Shown piece after piece: positions 23,489 to 32,332 of a stretch of 35,675 bases of DNA (positions are counted from its first letter, which is position 1; each line of letters begins with the position of its first letter). The notes under the pieces were generated by a model, which ran no database searches, had not been told where the DNA came from, and saw nothing but the letters and a program-made list of their open reading frames with translations. The DNA lies in contig CAJXCW010000020.1 in NCBI GenBank assembly GCA_913051705.1, forward strand, positions 1 to 35,675, written 5' to 3'. Position numbers and translations under genes: made by a program. Source of the stretch: an uncultured bacterium (GTDB lineage Bacteria > JAAXHH01).

Positions 23489-24382
23489 TTAATTCACCTT
23501 TTTCATTAAACGAAAACCGACGTTGTCAAACGCATAATCCGCATTTCGTTTCTCCCTGTTTGCAGGGCGGATCAGCGTGGAGGGGACCATCCAACTCCCG
23601 CCGCGAAAGACGCGGAACAGGACACGGTTGTCTTTTACGATATTATTTGTGGCATGACCGCCGTTGATCACACGAAATCCGTCTTCCATCACCATATCTG
23701 AACCACGGTAGGGCGCATAAGCATTATGGCACCATTCCCATACATTGCCGAACATATCATATATCCCCCAGGCATTGGGTGCCTTTTGACCAACACGGTG
23801 GGACTTTTCTCTTGAATTTCCTTCATGCCAGGCGATCCGATTTAATTGGGATACGCCCCCATCGACGGTGCCGGCCAGAGCAGCGTATTCCCATTCCTCT
23901 TCTGTCGGCAATCGGTACAGATTACCTTTTTCGAATTTGTTTATTTTCCGAACAAAGGCTTGAATATTATCCCAGGAGACGGTTTCAACCGGTAGATTAT
24001 CCCCCTTGAAAATACTCGGATTCTCGCCCATGATGGATGTCCATTGTTTTTGCGTCACTTCATATTTTCCTATATAATAAGGATATTTAAATTGGACGGT
24101 ATGTACGGGTGATTCGTCCAGATCACCAGTTTCAGATCCCATACTGAATTCACCGGGACGGATCAATACATATTCAATACCGTGGAAATCTTTAATCGTA
24201 GCCGGCAAGGCGTCTACGTCGATCTCTCTTTCTACAATTTTCGGGGTCATATAGTTCGGGAGCGCGCTATCCATATTAGACGTGGGTACATTTTCCCCGG
24301 ATTTTTGCGCATCTTGATCCTGACCGCAATGCATAACCGACAATGTGCTGAAAATAATCAGCAGGATAAACCATCTGCGCAT
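23489..24382 (-). CDS. Lipoprotein with FGE-sulfatase (SUMF1) fold
   Basis: I choose ATG 24382, preceded by GGAGAGG, over a TTG six codons earlier. The N-terminus is a lipoprotein signal (LSVMHCG). From about residue 70 the protein follows the formylglycine-generating-enzyme fold: RPGEFSMGSE, ESPVHTVQF, YYIGKYEVTQKQW, PVETVSWDN, YRLPTEEEWEYAA, YDMFGNVWEWC, FRVFRGGSW and DNVGFRL. True FGEs carry two active-site Cys shortly after GGSW. Here that segment reads MVPSTLIRPANR, with neither Cys. It is therefore unlikely to activate the window's sulfatase and is better called an FGE-fold surface lipoprotein of unknown role. Its end (GGTGAATTAAAAG) abuts repeat-like DNA. Confidence 0.88.
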   Translation of the reverse strand: MRRWFILLIIFSTLSVMHCGQDQDAQKSGENVPTSNMDSALPNYMTPKIVEREIDVDALPATIKDFHGIEYVLIRPGEFSMGSETGDLDESPVHTVQFKYPYYIGKYEVTQKQWTSIMGENPSIFKGDNLPVETVSWDNIQAFVRKINKFEKGNLYRLPTEEEWEYAALAGTVDGGVSQLNRIAWHEGNSREKSHRVGQKAPNAWGIYDMFGNVWEWCHNAYAPYRGSDMVMEDGFRVINGGHATNNIVKDNRVLFRVFRGGSWMVPSTLIRPANREKRNADYAFDNVGFRLMKKVN

Positions 24383-24427
24383 GTGTAATTTCCTCTCCAA
24401 TTGTTGATTTATGAAACGATTTTAGCT

Positions 24428-24458
24428 AAGCACAAAGTACAATGCACAAAGCACCCTG
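24428..24458. repeat. ACAAAG heptamer array
   Basis: CACAAAGTACAATGCACAAAGCACC repeats the ACAAAG core in about 7/14-base register and is closely related to the array at 5536-5568. It lies between the AI-2E-family permease and the FGE-fold lipoprotein genes. Confidence 0.7.
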
Positions 24459-24483
24459 ATATTTCGCTGCTTGCTGTTTAACA

Positions 24484-25575
24484 TCATTTGGCCATTGGTA
24501 TTATATACCGTTTATAGTAGGAATGAAGAAGGAATGTAATCGGTAAGGCGATTATCAACCCTAACATCCCCAATAATTTACCCCAGACAGATAGAGATAA
24601 TAAGATGACCGCCGGATTAAACCCGGTCACTTTTCCCATAATCTTTGGTACCAGCACGGCGTCTTGAATGAGCTGAATCACCACAAAGACCAGAAGGGTC
24701 ATCAGTAATATGAACCAGGCGCTTTCTCCTGTTTCCAGGGAAGACATCAAAGCAAACAGACCCGCAGGAATTAATCCGATCACTTGTAAATAGGGCACCA
24801 TATTAAGAAGGCCAATGAATAAGCCGAGGAAAATGCCCATGGGTAAGCCGATCAGCCAGAATCCGATCGCAAATAAGATCCCCACAATAAAGGCGATTAA
24901 CGCCTGGGCGCGAAAATAATTCTGCATGGCCGACGTGAAATCATCCAGCACGGCGATGATCATCGTCTTATACTGTGGAGGAATCAGATTTTTCCAGCCT
25001 TCTGATACTTCTTCAAAATCCACTAAAATAAAGATAAGATAAAGTAAAATTATAACAATGCCTAACAGGCCTATAAAAATGCTAATGGTCCCGGAGAATA
25101 CCCCCCAAACCCCCGGCAATATCTGTTGAGATAATTCTTTAACATTCTGGTAGTTCAGCAGTTGAATCAATTCTTCACTTTCTATAAAACCCGTGATATA
25201 ACTCCAGACCTCCTCAGGAACATAAAAGAATACCTGCCCTTGAATCTGGTCCGTATCTATAACGCCGGATAACAGGTTTTTCATATGGGTAATCTCGGCG
25301 ATGATCAGGGGGATGAGAACAATCAAAAAACCAGCAACTATGATTAATATGACAAGTAAACTTAATAAAACAGCCAATACCCTTGTTTTTATCCGTATTC
25401 GTCTTTGGATCCATGAGACCAGAGGATTGATCAGATAGGCGAGGAGAAGTGCCACGGCAAAAGGCATCAACACATCACTTAAATAGGCAAGGAGGGTGAG
25501 CATACCCCAGACAATACCCACTGTAATGGCAATCCGTATAACCCGATCAAATGTAAAGGGTTTATCTATCAGCAT
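24484..25575 (-). CDS. AI-2E family transporter (PF01594 type)
   Basis: The protein has about 363 residues from ATG 25575. A longer frame begins at TTG 25608 but adds only a short polar lead. It shows the family layout: two N-terminal helices, a helix near 80-100, a large soluble segment (about 110-175) and then at least five helices. Characteristic motifs are PFAVALLLAYLINPLVSW, FIGLLNMVPYLQVIG, QLIQDAVLVPKIMGK and NPAVILLSLSVWGKLLGMLG. Members export small molecules or act as Na+/H+ antiporters. AI-2 export is shown only for a few, so a signalling role cannot be assumed. It appears monocistronic. Confidence 0.9.
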   Translation of the reverse strand: MLIDKPFTFDRVIRIAITVGIVWGMLTLLAYLSDVLMPFAVALLLAYLINPLVSWIQRRIRIKTRVLAVLLSLLVILIIVAGFLIVLIPLIIAEITHMKNLLSGVIDTDQIQGQVFFYVPEEVWSYITGFIESEELIQLLNYQNVKELSQQILPGVWGVFSGTISIFIGLLGIVIILLYLIFILVDFEEVSEGWKNLIPPQYKTMIIAVLDDFTSAMQNYFRAQALIAFIVGILFAIGFWLIGLPMGIFLGLFIGLLNMVPYLQVIGLIPAGLFALMSSLETGESAWFILLMTLLVFVVIQLIQDAVLVPKIMGKVTGFNPAVILLSLSVWGKLLGMLGLIIALPITFLLHSYYKRYIIPMAK

Positions 25576-25920
25576 GGCATGAACCTGGAAATATAACCGA
25601 GACAACAATAAGATCAGTGACAGGCAATGGGATCCAACCCAAATAGGTATAGTTTTCGGTCAGCCTCCGTCAAGCCTTTTCCATCGAATCAGGATCATCC
25701 CGCACAGCAGATACGGTGAAATTTTCAACAATTGGATCGGGGCCAAATTTCAAAAAGAGAGGAAGGGAGGAGCCAAGTAAAACTTAAAGAATCGAAATTC
25801 GGGTTTCCCTTGACGGATTAAATCATGGAGAATAGGTTTTTTATTACATCTTTAGCATCAATCAATACTTCGAACAGTTTTTCTTGGCGTTGACCCGGTT
25901 TGAAGGAACCATCAATCCTT
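25576..25920. other. Intergenic region without a recognised gene
   Basis: About 340 bases. Reading frames here are short and overlap on both strands. I see no RNA gene, and no clear promoter. The right part grades into the pseudogene fragment that follows. Confidence 0.35.
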
Positions 25921-26076
25921 GACGGCCGCTCGGTAACGAGTCGCAAAGTCGAACTCCAAGATGCTCTCGATACCTTTATTGCCCAATTTCCAGCCGTTCC
26001 TTCGCCGTTCTCCGTGGCGGCTCTCGAAGAGCTCAGCGGCACGGTGACCCGCATCAACGAAGACGCGACGGCGTGA
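25921..26076 (+). pseudogene. C-terminal fragment resembling a BBE-like FAD oxidase
   Basis: Without a start codon, this frame encodes DGRSVTSRKVELQDALDTF, PSPFSVAALEELSG and TVTRINEDATA, then TGA. The phrase LSGTVTRINEDATA resembles the segment before the C-terminal substrate-binding part of berberine-bridge-type FAD oxidoreductases (GGAVSRVPEDATAF). The FAD-binding domain upstream and the C-terminal BBE tail are both missing. I read it as a relic. The family guess is from a short match only. Confidence 0.4.
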
Positions 26077-26136
26077 CAGCATCATGGAATGATTGGCTGA
26101 CCATATGCAATCAGGAACCAACATACTGCCGGCATC

Positions 26137-26860
26137 ATGAAGTCACTCAGCACCCTGCCCTGGGCAACAGCAGAATCTGATCCGGTATATGCCCGTTCTA
26201 CCGGTGAAGAACTGCTGACGTTGGCGCGCAAGGAAAATAATACCCCCTACATCGCCAGTGCGTTTGATCTGTTAGGAAATATAGCATTAGAACAGAGCGA
26301 TTACACGGAGGCGACACGGCACTTTGAAGAGCGATTAGCGATTGAGCGAGAACGGGATGGGGACATCGTGACAGGCTTGGTCAAACTGTCTCATGTGGCT
26401 TTTAAGCAGGGCGACTCTAACCGAGTAGGGGAGTATGAAGCCGCCTATAAGGATTACTTATACTGCCTGGAAATCGCAAAGAACATGTAAATCAAGTGGG
26501 GTATCGCCGCGGGATACCAGGCGATGGGAAGGTTGGCTGCGGCTCGGAGGGATTATGTTGAAGCCCGCACGATGCATGAAAAATATCTGGCACTTCTACG
26601 AGAGATAGGTAGCGAAATGGCTATAGCCGGACAGCTTAGTACGATTGGCTTTATCAGGCAGGGTGACCTTGTGAAAGCGCAGGAGCCCGGGGGCAGAGAG
26701 CGTGAAGCTATGCCGGGACATTGGTGGGAAATGGGCACTGGCCGACGCCCTCGGTCATTTGGGGATGGTGGCACAACAGCAAGGGCATTACGATCAGGCT
26801 CTGGATTGCTCTCAGGAGAGCTTGACCTTACGTGATGAGATGGGTGATCAACGGACTCAG
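26137..26860 (+). pseudogene. TPR-repeat protein relic
   Basis: Tetratricopeptide repeats run through three broken pieces. 26137-26490 holds ASAFDLLGNIALEQSDYTEA and ends at TAA 26488-26490. The same frame continues directly after that stop with KWGIAAGYQAMGRLAAARRD and HEKYLALLREIGSEMA. Near 26690-26705 the repeat pattern shifts into the next frame, with ADALGHLGMVAQQQGHYDQA and ESLTLRDEMGD. Such repeats form the C-terminal half of many large kinase, cyclase or LuxR-like regulators, and no such domain remains upstream. A premature stop plus a frameshift show a decayed gene. Confidence 0.75.
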
Positions 26861-27056
26861 GAACGGCCGCCGGGAGTCTGTTATTACGGGATCGGTAATA
26901 AAAATAATGGCGGCTTGCGGACCAGAGTAGAAGATAAACGGGGTATCGACGCATGTCGGGAGAAACTTACTCCAGGAAGATAGGTTTTAATTTATAGAAA
27001 GATGGGCTACGTTCGCCGATCTCTTATTCCCCCATAGCATTGATAAAGGAATGGTT

Positions 27057-28715
27057 ATGATTAAATATGGTGTACCCTTTCTTGTAATGGGCGCGCTTGT
27101 TTTTTCAGGCGTGATATATCTTAGTGATCCATTATCTGCCCGGATTGTTAATTCCGTCGGGCGCACCCTGCCGGAGGATGCCGCGCCCCTTGCGCAACAA
27201 ATATTCCGGTCTATGAGCCCCGAACCGCGGAGTCTGGATATTCAGGTTAATCTCTACGACGGTGAATCAACGCTACAGCCGTTTGAACCTTTGCTGACGC
27301 GCGATGAGTTATGGCAGCCGGTCCCTGCCGCCGCGACATCTTACGATGTTTCAGATGATGGGTTGACCTGGACATTTCACCTCAGGCCGGGCGCACGGTG
27401 GAGTGACGGCAGACCGGTGACCGCGCATGATTTTGTCTATGGATATCGTCGGATGATTGATCCAAAAAACGCCAATCCGTATGCGTTTTTTTATTACGAT
27501 ATTAAATATGCGAAAGCGATCAGTCAGGGAACGATAAAAGATATCACCCGACTGGGCCTCAGGGCGCAGGATGATTTGACGCTGATCATTGAAACAGAAC
27601 GGAGCGCCCCCTATTTTCCTCATATCGCCTCCTTCGCCCTGGCCTATCCGGCGCCTGAATGGGCGATTGAAAAATACGGTTTGAAATGGACGGAAGTAGA
27701 CCATATCGTCTCCAACGCTTCCTTTAAAATGTCCGAATGGGTTAACGGCAGTCACATGACCTTTGTACCCGACCCCATGTATAACGGGCCCCATAAACCC
27801 TACCTGGAAAAAGTCATTCACCCCTTCAGGGATGCTGCTACGGCGACTGTGCTGGCCTATGAAAATGATGAAGTGGATATCGAAGTGGTCGACATTAATG
27901 ATCTGGACCGAATACAGCGTCACCCCATTCTGGGTAAAGAACTGGTGAAATCACCCGGCCGGACGTCATGGTACCTCTTCTTTAAAATGTTGGAACCGCC
28001 GTTCGACGATATTCGTGTTCGGGAAGCCTTTGCACGGGCGATAGACAGGGAGGCTATCTGCCGTTACGTGCTGAGAGAAACCGCCGTTCCGGCCTATTCC
28101 ATGATGCCACCTGATTTCAAGGAATATAACGGCGAGGCGATGAAACCCTATCAAGCGTTTGATCCGGCGAAAGCTAAAAAACTGCTACGCGAAGCCGGTT
28201 ATCCTAACGGACGAGGGTTTCCACGGCCTGAAATGTGGATTCGTGCGCCGACGCCGTCTCTGAAAATGGTTGGCGTCGCCATACAAAGTATGTTGAAAGA
28301 AAATCTTGGCGTGGATGTCACAATCCGTACGGCTGACCGGACCGCTTATATGAGTAAATTATATAATTGGGAGATGGATTTCGGCTTCCTTCGTTTTGTT
28401 GCCGACTATGTAGATCCCAGAAATATGCTCGATATGACCTGGCACTCACAGCCCAAGGGCGCCGCCCGCCACGACTGGTCGAATCCGGCGTTTGATAGAT
28501 TGGTAGAACAAGCCGGTTCTGAATTGAATTCGGACCGACGTACTCAGCTTTACCGTCAGGCGGAAGAAATACTGGTGGGGAATTACGCCGCCGCCTTTGT
28601 CTTTCATCCCCTTTCCCTCGGATTACGTAAACCCCGCCTGAAAGGGTATACACGCTATCCGGATGGAACCGTTGGAAGTATCATCTATTCCAATGTATAC
28701 ATCGCGCGTGAGTGA
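27057..28715 (+). CDS. Peptide/solute ABC transporter substrate-binding protein (family 5)
   Basis: The protein has about 552 residues, starting at ATG 27057 (AAAGGA sits 6 bases upstream; the ATG at 27051 touches it). An N-terminal hydrophobic stretch (YGVPFLVMGALVFSGVIYL) serves as signal or anchor. The mature part follows the OppA/DppA family: EPLLTRDELWQPVPAAATSY, TWTFHLRPGARWSDGRPVTA, DFVYGYRRMIDP, DIRVREAFARAIDREAI, AKKLLREAGYPNG and the C-terminal QAEEILVGNYAAAFVFHP. It would bind an oligopeptide or another small solute outside the membrane. No permease or ATPase gene is adjacent, so it is an orphan here. A creatininase-family gene follows 38 bp later on the same strand. Confidence 0.9.
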   Translation: MIKYGVPFLVMGALVFSGVIYLSDPLSARIVNSVGRTLPEDAAPLAQQIFRSMSPEPRSLDIQVNLYDGESTLQPFEPLLTRDELWQPVPAAATSYDVSDDGLTWTFHLRPGARWSDGRPVTAHDFVYGYRRMIDPKNANPYAFFYYDIKYAKAISQGTIKDITRLGLRAQDDLTLIIETERSAPYFPHIASFALAYPAPEWAIEKYGLKWTEVDHIVSNASFKMSEWVNGSHMTFVPDPMYNGPHKPYLEKVIHPFRDAATATVLAYENDEVDIEVVDINDLDRIQRHPILGKELVKSPGRTSWYLFFKMLEPPFDDIRVREAFARAIDREAICRYVLRETAVPAYSMMPPDFKEYNGEAMKPYQAFDPAKAKKLLREAGYPNGRGFPRPEMWIRAPTPSLKMVGVAIQSMLKENLGVDVTIRTADRTAYMSKLYNWEMDFGFLRFVADYVDPRNMLDMTWHSQPKGAARHDWSNPAFDRLVEQAGSELNSDRRTQLYRQAEEILVGNYAAAFVFHPLSLGLRKPRLKGYTRYPDGTVGSIIYSNVYIARE

Positions 28716-28753
28716 AATCAACATGTTGTGTATTTCATGAGGAGGCTTGACCT

Positions 28754-29623
28754 GTGACTCTACGGAAAAGCACCTGCCAATGGGAGTTAATGTTACCGGA
28801 TGAGTTTCACAGAGCGATGGAGGCCTTAGCCGTCTGTTTCCTGCCGCTGGGAACCGTCGAATGGCATGGCCTCCACAATGCGCTGGGACTCGATTCGATC
28901 AAAGCCCATTCGTTATGTATCGCAGCCGTACAGAAGGCTAAAGGCGGCATCGTTCATCCGCCGCTATATGGCGGTATGGGTGGGTTGAATCAACCCGCCA
29001 CAGTCAAGATGGAACCGGAAACAACCTGGGACAATCATCTGCTGCGTCCCTGGCTGGAGAAGTTGTGTGGTGAATTCCATCGCCTCGGATTCAGAGCGGT
29101 CATTATGCTCACCGGTCACTATGGGCACAATCAGCAAATCGTAGTTCGGGAGACCGCTGCGAGGATGACGGAACGGTTGCAGATCCCCATCCTTGGAACG
29201 TCTGAATACTGGCTTGCTCTGGATAGCGGATATCATGGTGATCATGCCGGTATCGGTGAAACTTCCCTGCTCTGGCATCTTCAGCCTGACCTGGTGGCTA
29301 TGGACCGGATTGACCGCGATCCTGATTATGGTAAAGATGACCGAATCAAGCAAGGCTCATCGCCAGAACTGGGCAAGGCATATGCCGATCTCATCACCGA
29401 TAGGTTATCCCGTTTGGCCTCCGCGATGCCGGGGTGGGATACAGCCACGCTGGCTTCATTTGTTGAGGCGGAACGGGCCCTGGTCTCAGCCCAGGTGCGT
29501 GGATGGCGCGAAACGGACCCCTGGCATGCCTGGAAGAAAATAGAACATATTCAAGATTATGGCCAACTCCTAGTTTCCGAGGATTTTCAATCTATTAAGG
29601 CGATCGCCGGGCGACTGATTTGA
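28754..29623 (+). CDS. Creatininase-family amidohydrolase
   Basis: The 289-residue protein begins at GTG 28754, with AGGAGG 7-8 bases upstream. Family motifs are present: LPLGTVEWHGLHNALGLDS (metal-binding Glu, His, Asp), LTGHYGHNQQ and YHGDHAGIGETSLLW (His and Glu). These give the two-metal site of creatininase and of related enzymes acting on cyclic amides or formamides. The substrate is unknown. Context: it follows an orphan solute-binding protein and precedes a rhamnonate-dehydratase-like gene on the same strand. The length is close to that of other family members. Confidence 0.88.
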   Translation: MTLRKSTCQWELMLPDEFHRAMEALAVCFLPLGTVEWHGLHNALGLDSIKAHSLCIAAVQKAKGGIVHPPLYGGMGGLNQPATVKMEPETTWDNHLLRPWLEKLCGEFHRLGFRAVIMLTGHYGHNQQIVVRETAARMTERLQIPILGTSEYWLALDSGYHGDHAGIGETSLLWHLQPDLVAMDRIDRDPDYGKDDRIKQGSSPELGKAYADLITDRLSRLASAMPGWDTATLASFVEAERALVSAQVRGWRETDPWHAWKKIEHIQDYGQLLVSEDFQSIKAIAGRLI

Positions 29624-29707
29624 TCAGGAATCGTGATCCAAAACCAATACGTTGTGAAATGGGATACAAGGTATTTCACATGACCATTGGTATCACCTGG
29701 TATTATC

Positions 29708-30868
29708 ATGAATATATCATCCATACGCCTTGTCCAGATTGACAGGCCACATGCACCACCAAAAACAAAAGGGCGGCGGCCCTCCTGGAGCCAGCAGTCG
29801 CCTCGAGCGTTACCCTTGAATAAATATCCCGAGTTTTCACGAATGCCGGGCGCTCAGCCGGGAATAGGCGGAGGCGTCAACTGGGTGCAGGTGATTGCAG
29901 AGGATGGGACCTGGGGATTGGGTCGGTGCGGGTTCGGCCCGCCGGTGGCCTCAGTAATCGAGACCATATTCGCTCCTCTTCTGGAAGGGCGAGATTGTCT
30001 GGCGACAGAATACCTGAATGACCTCATGTGGCGCTCCATGCAGCGCCTGGGATCGGCAGGACATGCGGCGGTAGCACAGAGTGGGATCGATCTGGCCCTC
30101 TGGGACCTCAAAGGAAAACTGTTAAATCAACCCGTCTATTCTTTACTCGGCGGCCCATGCCGGGACAAGATCCGGTGTTATGCTACGGGTGATGATCTGG
30201 ACTGGGCTATTGAGCTTGGATTTACGGCCTTTAAAATTACCAATCCGGTGCATTACGATTCGGGCACGGAAGGATTAAACCGGCTTGAAGAGAAAGTGGC
30301 TCAGGCTCGTGATACGGTAGGTCCGGATGCCGATCTGATGATAAATCCGGTCATGTCTTATAACGTAGATTTTGCGATTCAGGCGGCTGAGCGTCTTCGT
30401 CCCTACCGTTTACGCTGGTTGGAGGAGCCACTCATCCCCCCCGACCTCGAAGGTCACATTGCACTCAAGCGAGCGGTCCCCTGGATGCCGATCGCCACGG
30501 GTGAGGATCACCACGGTCGATATGCCTTCCGTCAACTGGTAGAACATCGGTGTGTAGACGTGCTTCAGCCGGATATCAACTGGTGCGGCGGATTGACCGA
30601 GGCGGTCAAAATTTATATCATCGGGGAGGCCGCCGGTCTCACCACCATACCCCACGGCGGCGCTAACTCGCCCTTCGGACAACATTTTTCCTTTGCTATG
30701 CCTGAATCGCCTATGGCTGAATACTGGCTCGGCACCGATCCGGGTATTCCGCTGGAGGAGGTAAAACCATGGCCGGGCATGGCTATGCCTGAAAATGGAT
30801 ATGTGGTCCCGTCAGATGAACCGGGCTTCGGGTTGGGCATCAACGAAGACTGGATACGGACCACCTGA
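29708..30868 (+). CDS. Enolase-superfamily dehydratase, L-rhamnonate dehydratase-like
   Basis: I take ATG 29708. A TTG seven codons upstream is an alternative, and neither has a strong Shine-Dalgarno. The ~386-residue protein fits the mandelate-racemase/muconate-lactonising group: an N-terminal capping domain to about 115, then a TIM barrel. The barrel motifs LRWLEEPL, ATGEDHHGR, QPDINWCGGLT and TIPHGGA match L-rhamnonate dehydratase-like proteins (metal ligands Glu240, Glu266, catalytic His316). The first metal ligand is normally Asp in SLDVNYA. The aligned segment reads SYNVDFA, so Asn219 replaces it. Activity may be altered, or Asp221 may substitute. If active, it would dehydrate a sugar acid. 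Its 3' end is 3 bp from the convergent lipoprotein gene. Confidence 0.8.
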   Translation: MNISSIRLVQIDRPHAPPKTKGRRPSWSQQSPRALPLNKYPEFSRMPGAQPGIGGGVNWVQVIAEDGTWGLGRCGFGPPVASVIETIFAPLLEGRDCLATEYLNDLMWRSMQRLGSAGHAAVAQSGIDLALWDLKGKLLNQPVYSLLGGPCRDKIRCYATGDDLDWAIELGFTAFKITNPVHYDSGTEGLNRLEEKVAQARDTVGPDADLMINPVMSYNVDFAIQAAERLRPYRLRWLEEPLIPPDLEGHIALKRAVPWMPIATGEDHHGRYAFRQLVEHRCVDVLQPDINWCGGLTEAVKIYIIGEAAGLTTIPHGGANSPFGQHFSFAMPESPMAEYWLGTDPGIPLEEVKPWPGMAMPENGYVVPSDEPGFGLGINEDWIRTT

Positions 30869-30871
30869 TTC

Positions 30872-31513
30872 TCACTCCTTCTCAAAGACAACAACCCGCA
30901 ATCCTAAATCAGCCGTATCCTGGCAGAGGGCTTGTAACAGGTCGATCGAGTTCTGGTGTTTCATAAAGCGTTTTCGAGGATCCCGTAACCCGTCAGCGGG
31001 CACATAATAGCCGCCCGGCAATTCAAGTTGAAACGAAGGCGGTACTTCCTGATTACCCAATTTCTTCCCGAATGGATACATGGCCCCGTGGCCTGTTCCT
31101 TTTTCCGGGGTGTCGACCTGTTCGGAGAATTTTATGGTGCCTTCTTCAATGCCGTTTGCGACGGATGCGTCATTATCCTGCGTGTTGATGGTTATAATTC
31201 CAAAAGGTCCCCCGTCATATACCGCAGATATGGATTCTATGTGTTTACCACCGCGTATCCACGACTTGCGAGTCACCGTGATATTTGTGCTACGGGATAC
31301 ATGGACGTAATGCCATAGATTCTGGAGATGATTGAGTACCAGGCCTTCCTCTTCTGAAGAGGGTTTTGCCTCCGCGAGCGCGGCACCCACCTGCGCCATT
31401 ATTTTTTCTGCTTCAGCGCCTTCGATTATGACAGAAGCCTCCTGTACGGTAGAACGGCAAGCCATCAAAATAAGGATCAAACACAAGCATAGGGCTCCCA
31501 ACAGTGATTTCAT
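30872..31513 (-). CDS. Lipoprotein, paralogue B of an unrecognised pair
   Basis: The protein has about 213 residues from ATG 31513, where GGAT spacing is better than for ATG 31516. The signal peptide ends in LILMAC. Landmarks are LQNLWHYVHVSRSTNI, GTIKFSEQVDTPEKG, MYPFGKKLG, PPSFQLELPGGYYVPA and DPRKRFMKHQNSI. Each has a counterpart in the adjacent gene 31542-32180, so the two are tandem duplicates that have diverged. I know no family for them. The YPF and PPSFQLELPGG blocks are the most conserved between the copies. It is co-transcribed downstream of its paralogue (gap about 28 bp) and convergent with the dehydratase-like gene. Confidence 0.75.
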   Translation of the reverse strand: MKSLLGALCLCLILILMACRSTVQEASVIIEGAEAEKIMAQVGAALAEAKPSSEEEGLVLNHLQNLWHYVHVSRSTNITVTRKSWIRGGKHIESISAVYDGGPFGIITINTQDNDASVANGIEEGTIKFSEQVDTPEKGTGHGAMYPFGKKLGNQEVPPSFQLELPGGYYVPADGLRDPRKRFMKHQNSIDLLQALCQDTADLGLRVVVFEKE

Positions 31514-31541
31514 CATATCCTCACTCCCTTGAAACGATCCA

Positions 31542-32180
31542 TCATCTGTCAGGCAAAACGACCTCTCTCATGCCGAACTCAAATAAACCCTGGGCAATTT
31601 CCCGGTATATCTCAATGGCTTCCGGATCTTTCATGTACTTCTTTCTATGATCCAGATTGGACCCTGTAGGGACGACAAAACCCGATGGGAGAATCATTTG
31701 CATGGAGGGCGGGAAGGTTTCGCCGTTTATTGTGCGGAAAAATGGATATATGACACCCGTTGCCGTACCGGGCGAAGGACTTTCCACTTCGGTCGCAAAT
31801 TTAATATGCCCTCGATTTACACCATTATTTTCTTTTACATCATCATCCACCGCCATCACATCAATGGTACCCAGGGGATGATTGAAGCGGGCGATAATGG
31901 TTTCTCGAACCTTAAACAAAATAGAATACCGGCTTCTGATGAGAACAAGCCGGGTGTTGGTGGAAACCTTCATGTAGTGCCATAACTTCTGCGTTTCATG
32001 TATAATCCGGCCTCCACTACCTTTCGGCGGCGAGAATTGCTCCAGCGATGCGCCTGTCTTCTGCATCAACATCTGGAGAGGTGGACCCTCTATATCTCGG
32101 CTGAGGTCAATTCTCTCCGGCAGACATCCGGTGCACAAGATGCATAAGAGAAGCGATGATTCTACAAAAAGTTTCCGCAT
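31542..32180 (-). CDS. Lipoprotein, paralogue A of an unrecognised pair
   Basis: I choose ATG 32180, which gives a clean lipoprotein signal (MRKLFVESSLLLCILCTGC) with AAGGCG upstream. The longer frame from 32222 would prepend a polar tail. The mature part shares an ordered set of blocks with its neighbour: TQKLWHYMKVSTNTRL, RGHIKFATEVESPSPG, VIYPFFRTING, PPSMQMILPSGFVVP and DHRKKYMKDPEAI. Between these, a central segment ends in HPLGTIDVMAVDDDV, paralogous to GPFGIITINTQDND. Function unknown. The pair forms its own operon on the minus strand. Confidence 0.75.
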   Translation of the reverse strand: MRKLFVESSLLLCILCTGCLPERIDLSRDIEGPPLQMLMQKTGASLEQFSPPKGSGGRIIHETQKLWHYMKVSTNTRLVLIRSRYSILFKVRETIIARFNHPLGTIDVMAVDDDVKENNGVNRGHIKFATEVESPSPGTATGVIYPFFRTINGETFPPSMQMILPSGFVVPTGSNLDHRKKYMKDPEAIEIYREIAQGLFEFGMREVVLPDR

Positions 32181-32332
32181 ATCTTTTTCGCCTTGATCAT
32201 ATCCAAAACATACATGTTTCAATATAGAAAATTAATAAATCATGATATATCGTCAATACCTATCTATCATCATGGTTATTCTTGCGGTGTTTTTTAATTC
32301 GTCCTACTTTATGGAGCGAATCTTCATTAAGT

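Noticed and set aside
20446-24382. A new multi-gene defence island around the XPB-Bax1 pair, toxin remnant and FGE-fold lipoprotein
   Set aside because: The toxin is broken, the lipoprotein is unlinked, and no integrase, methyltransferase or defence marker is nearby; only the XPB-Bax1 pair forms a convincing unit.
25818-26057. Minus-strand 79-residue protein
   Set aside because: Antisense to the more protein-like oxidase fragment and lacking a Shine-Dalgarno or family resemblance.
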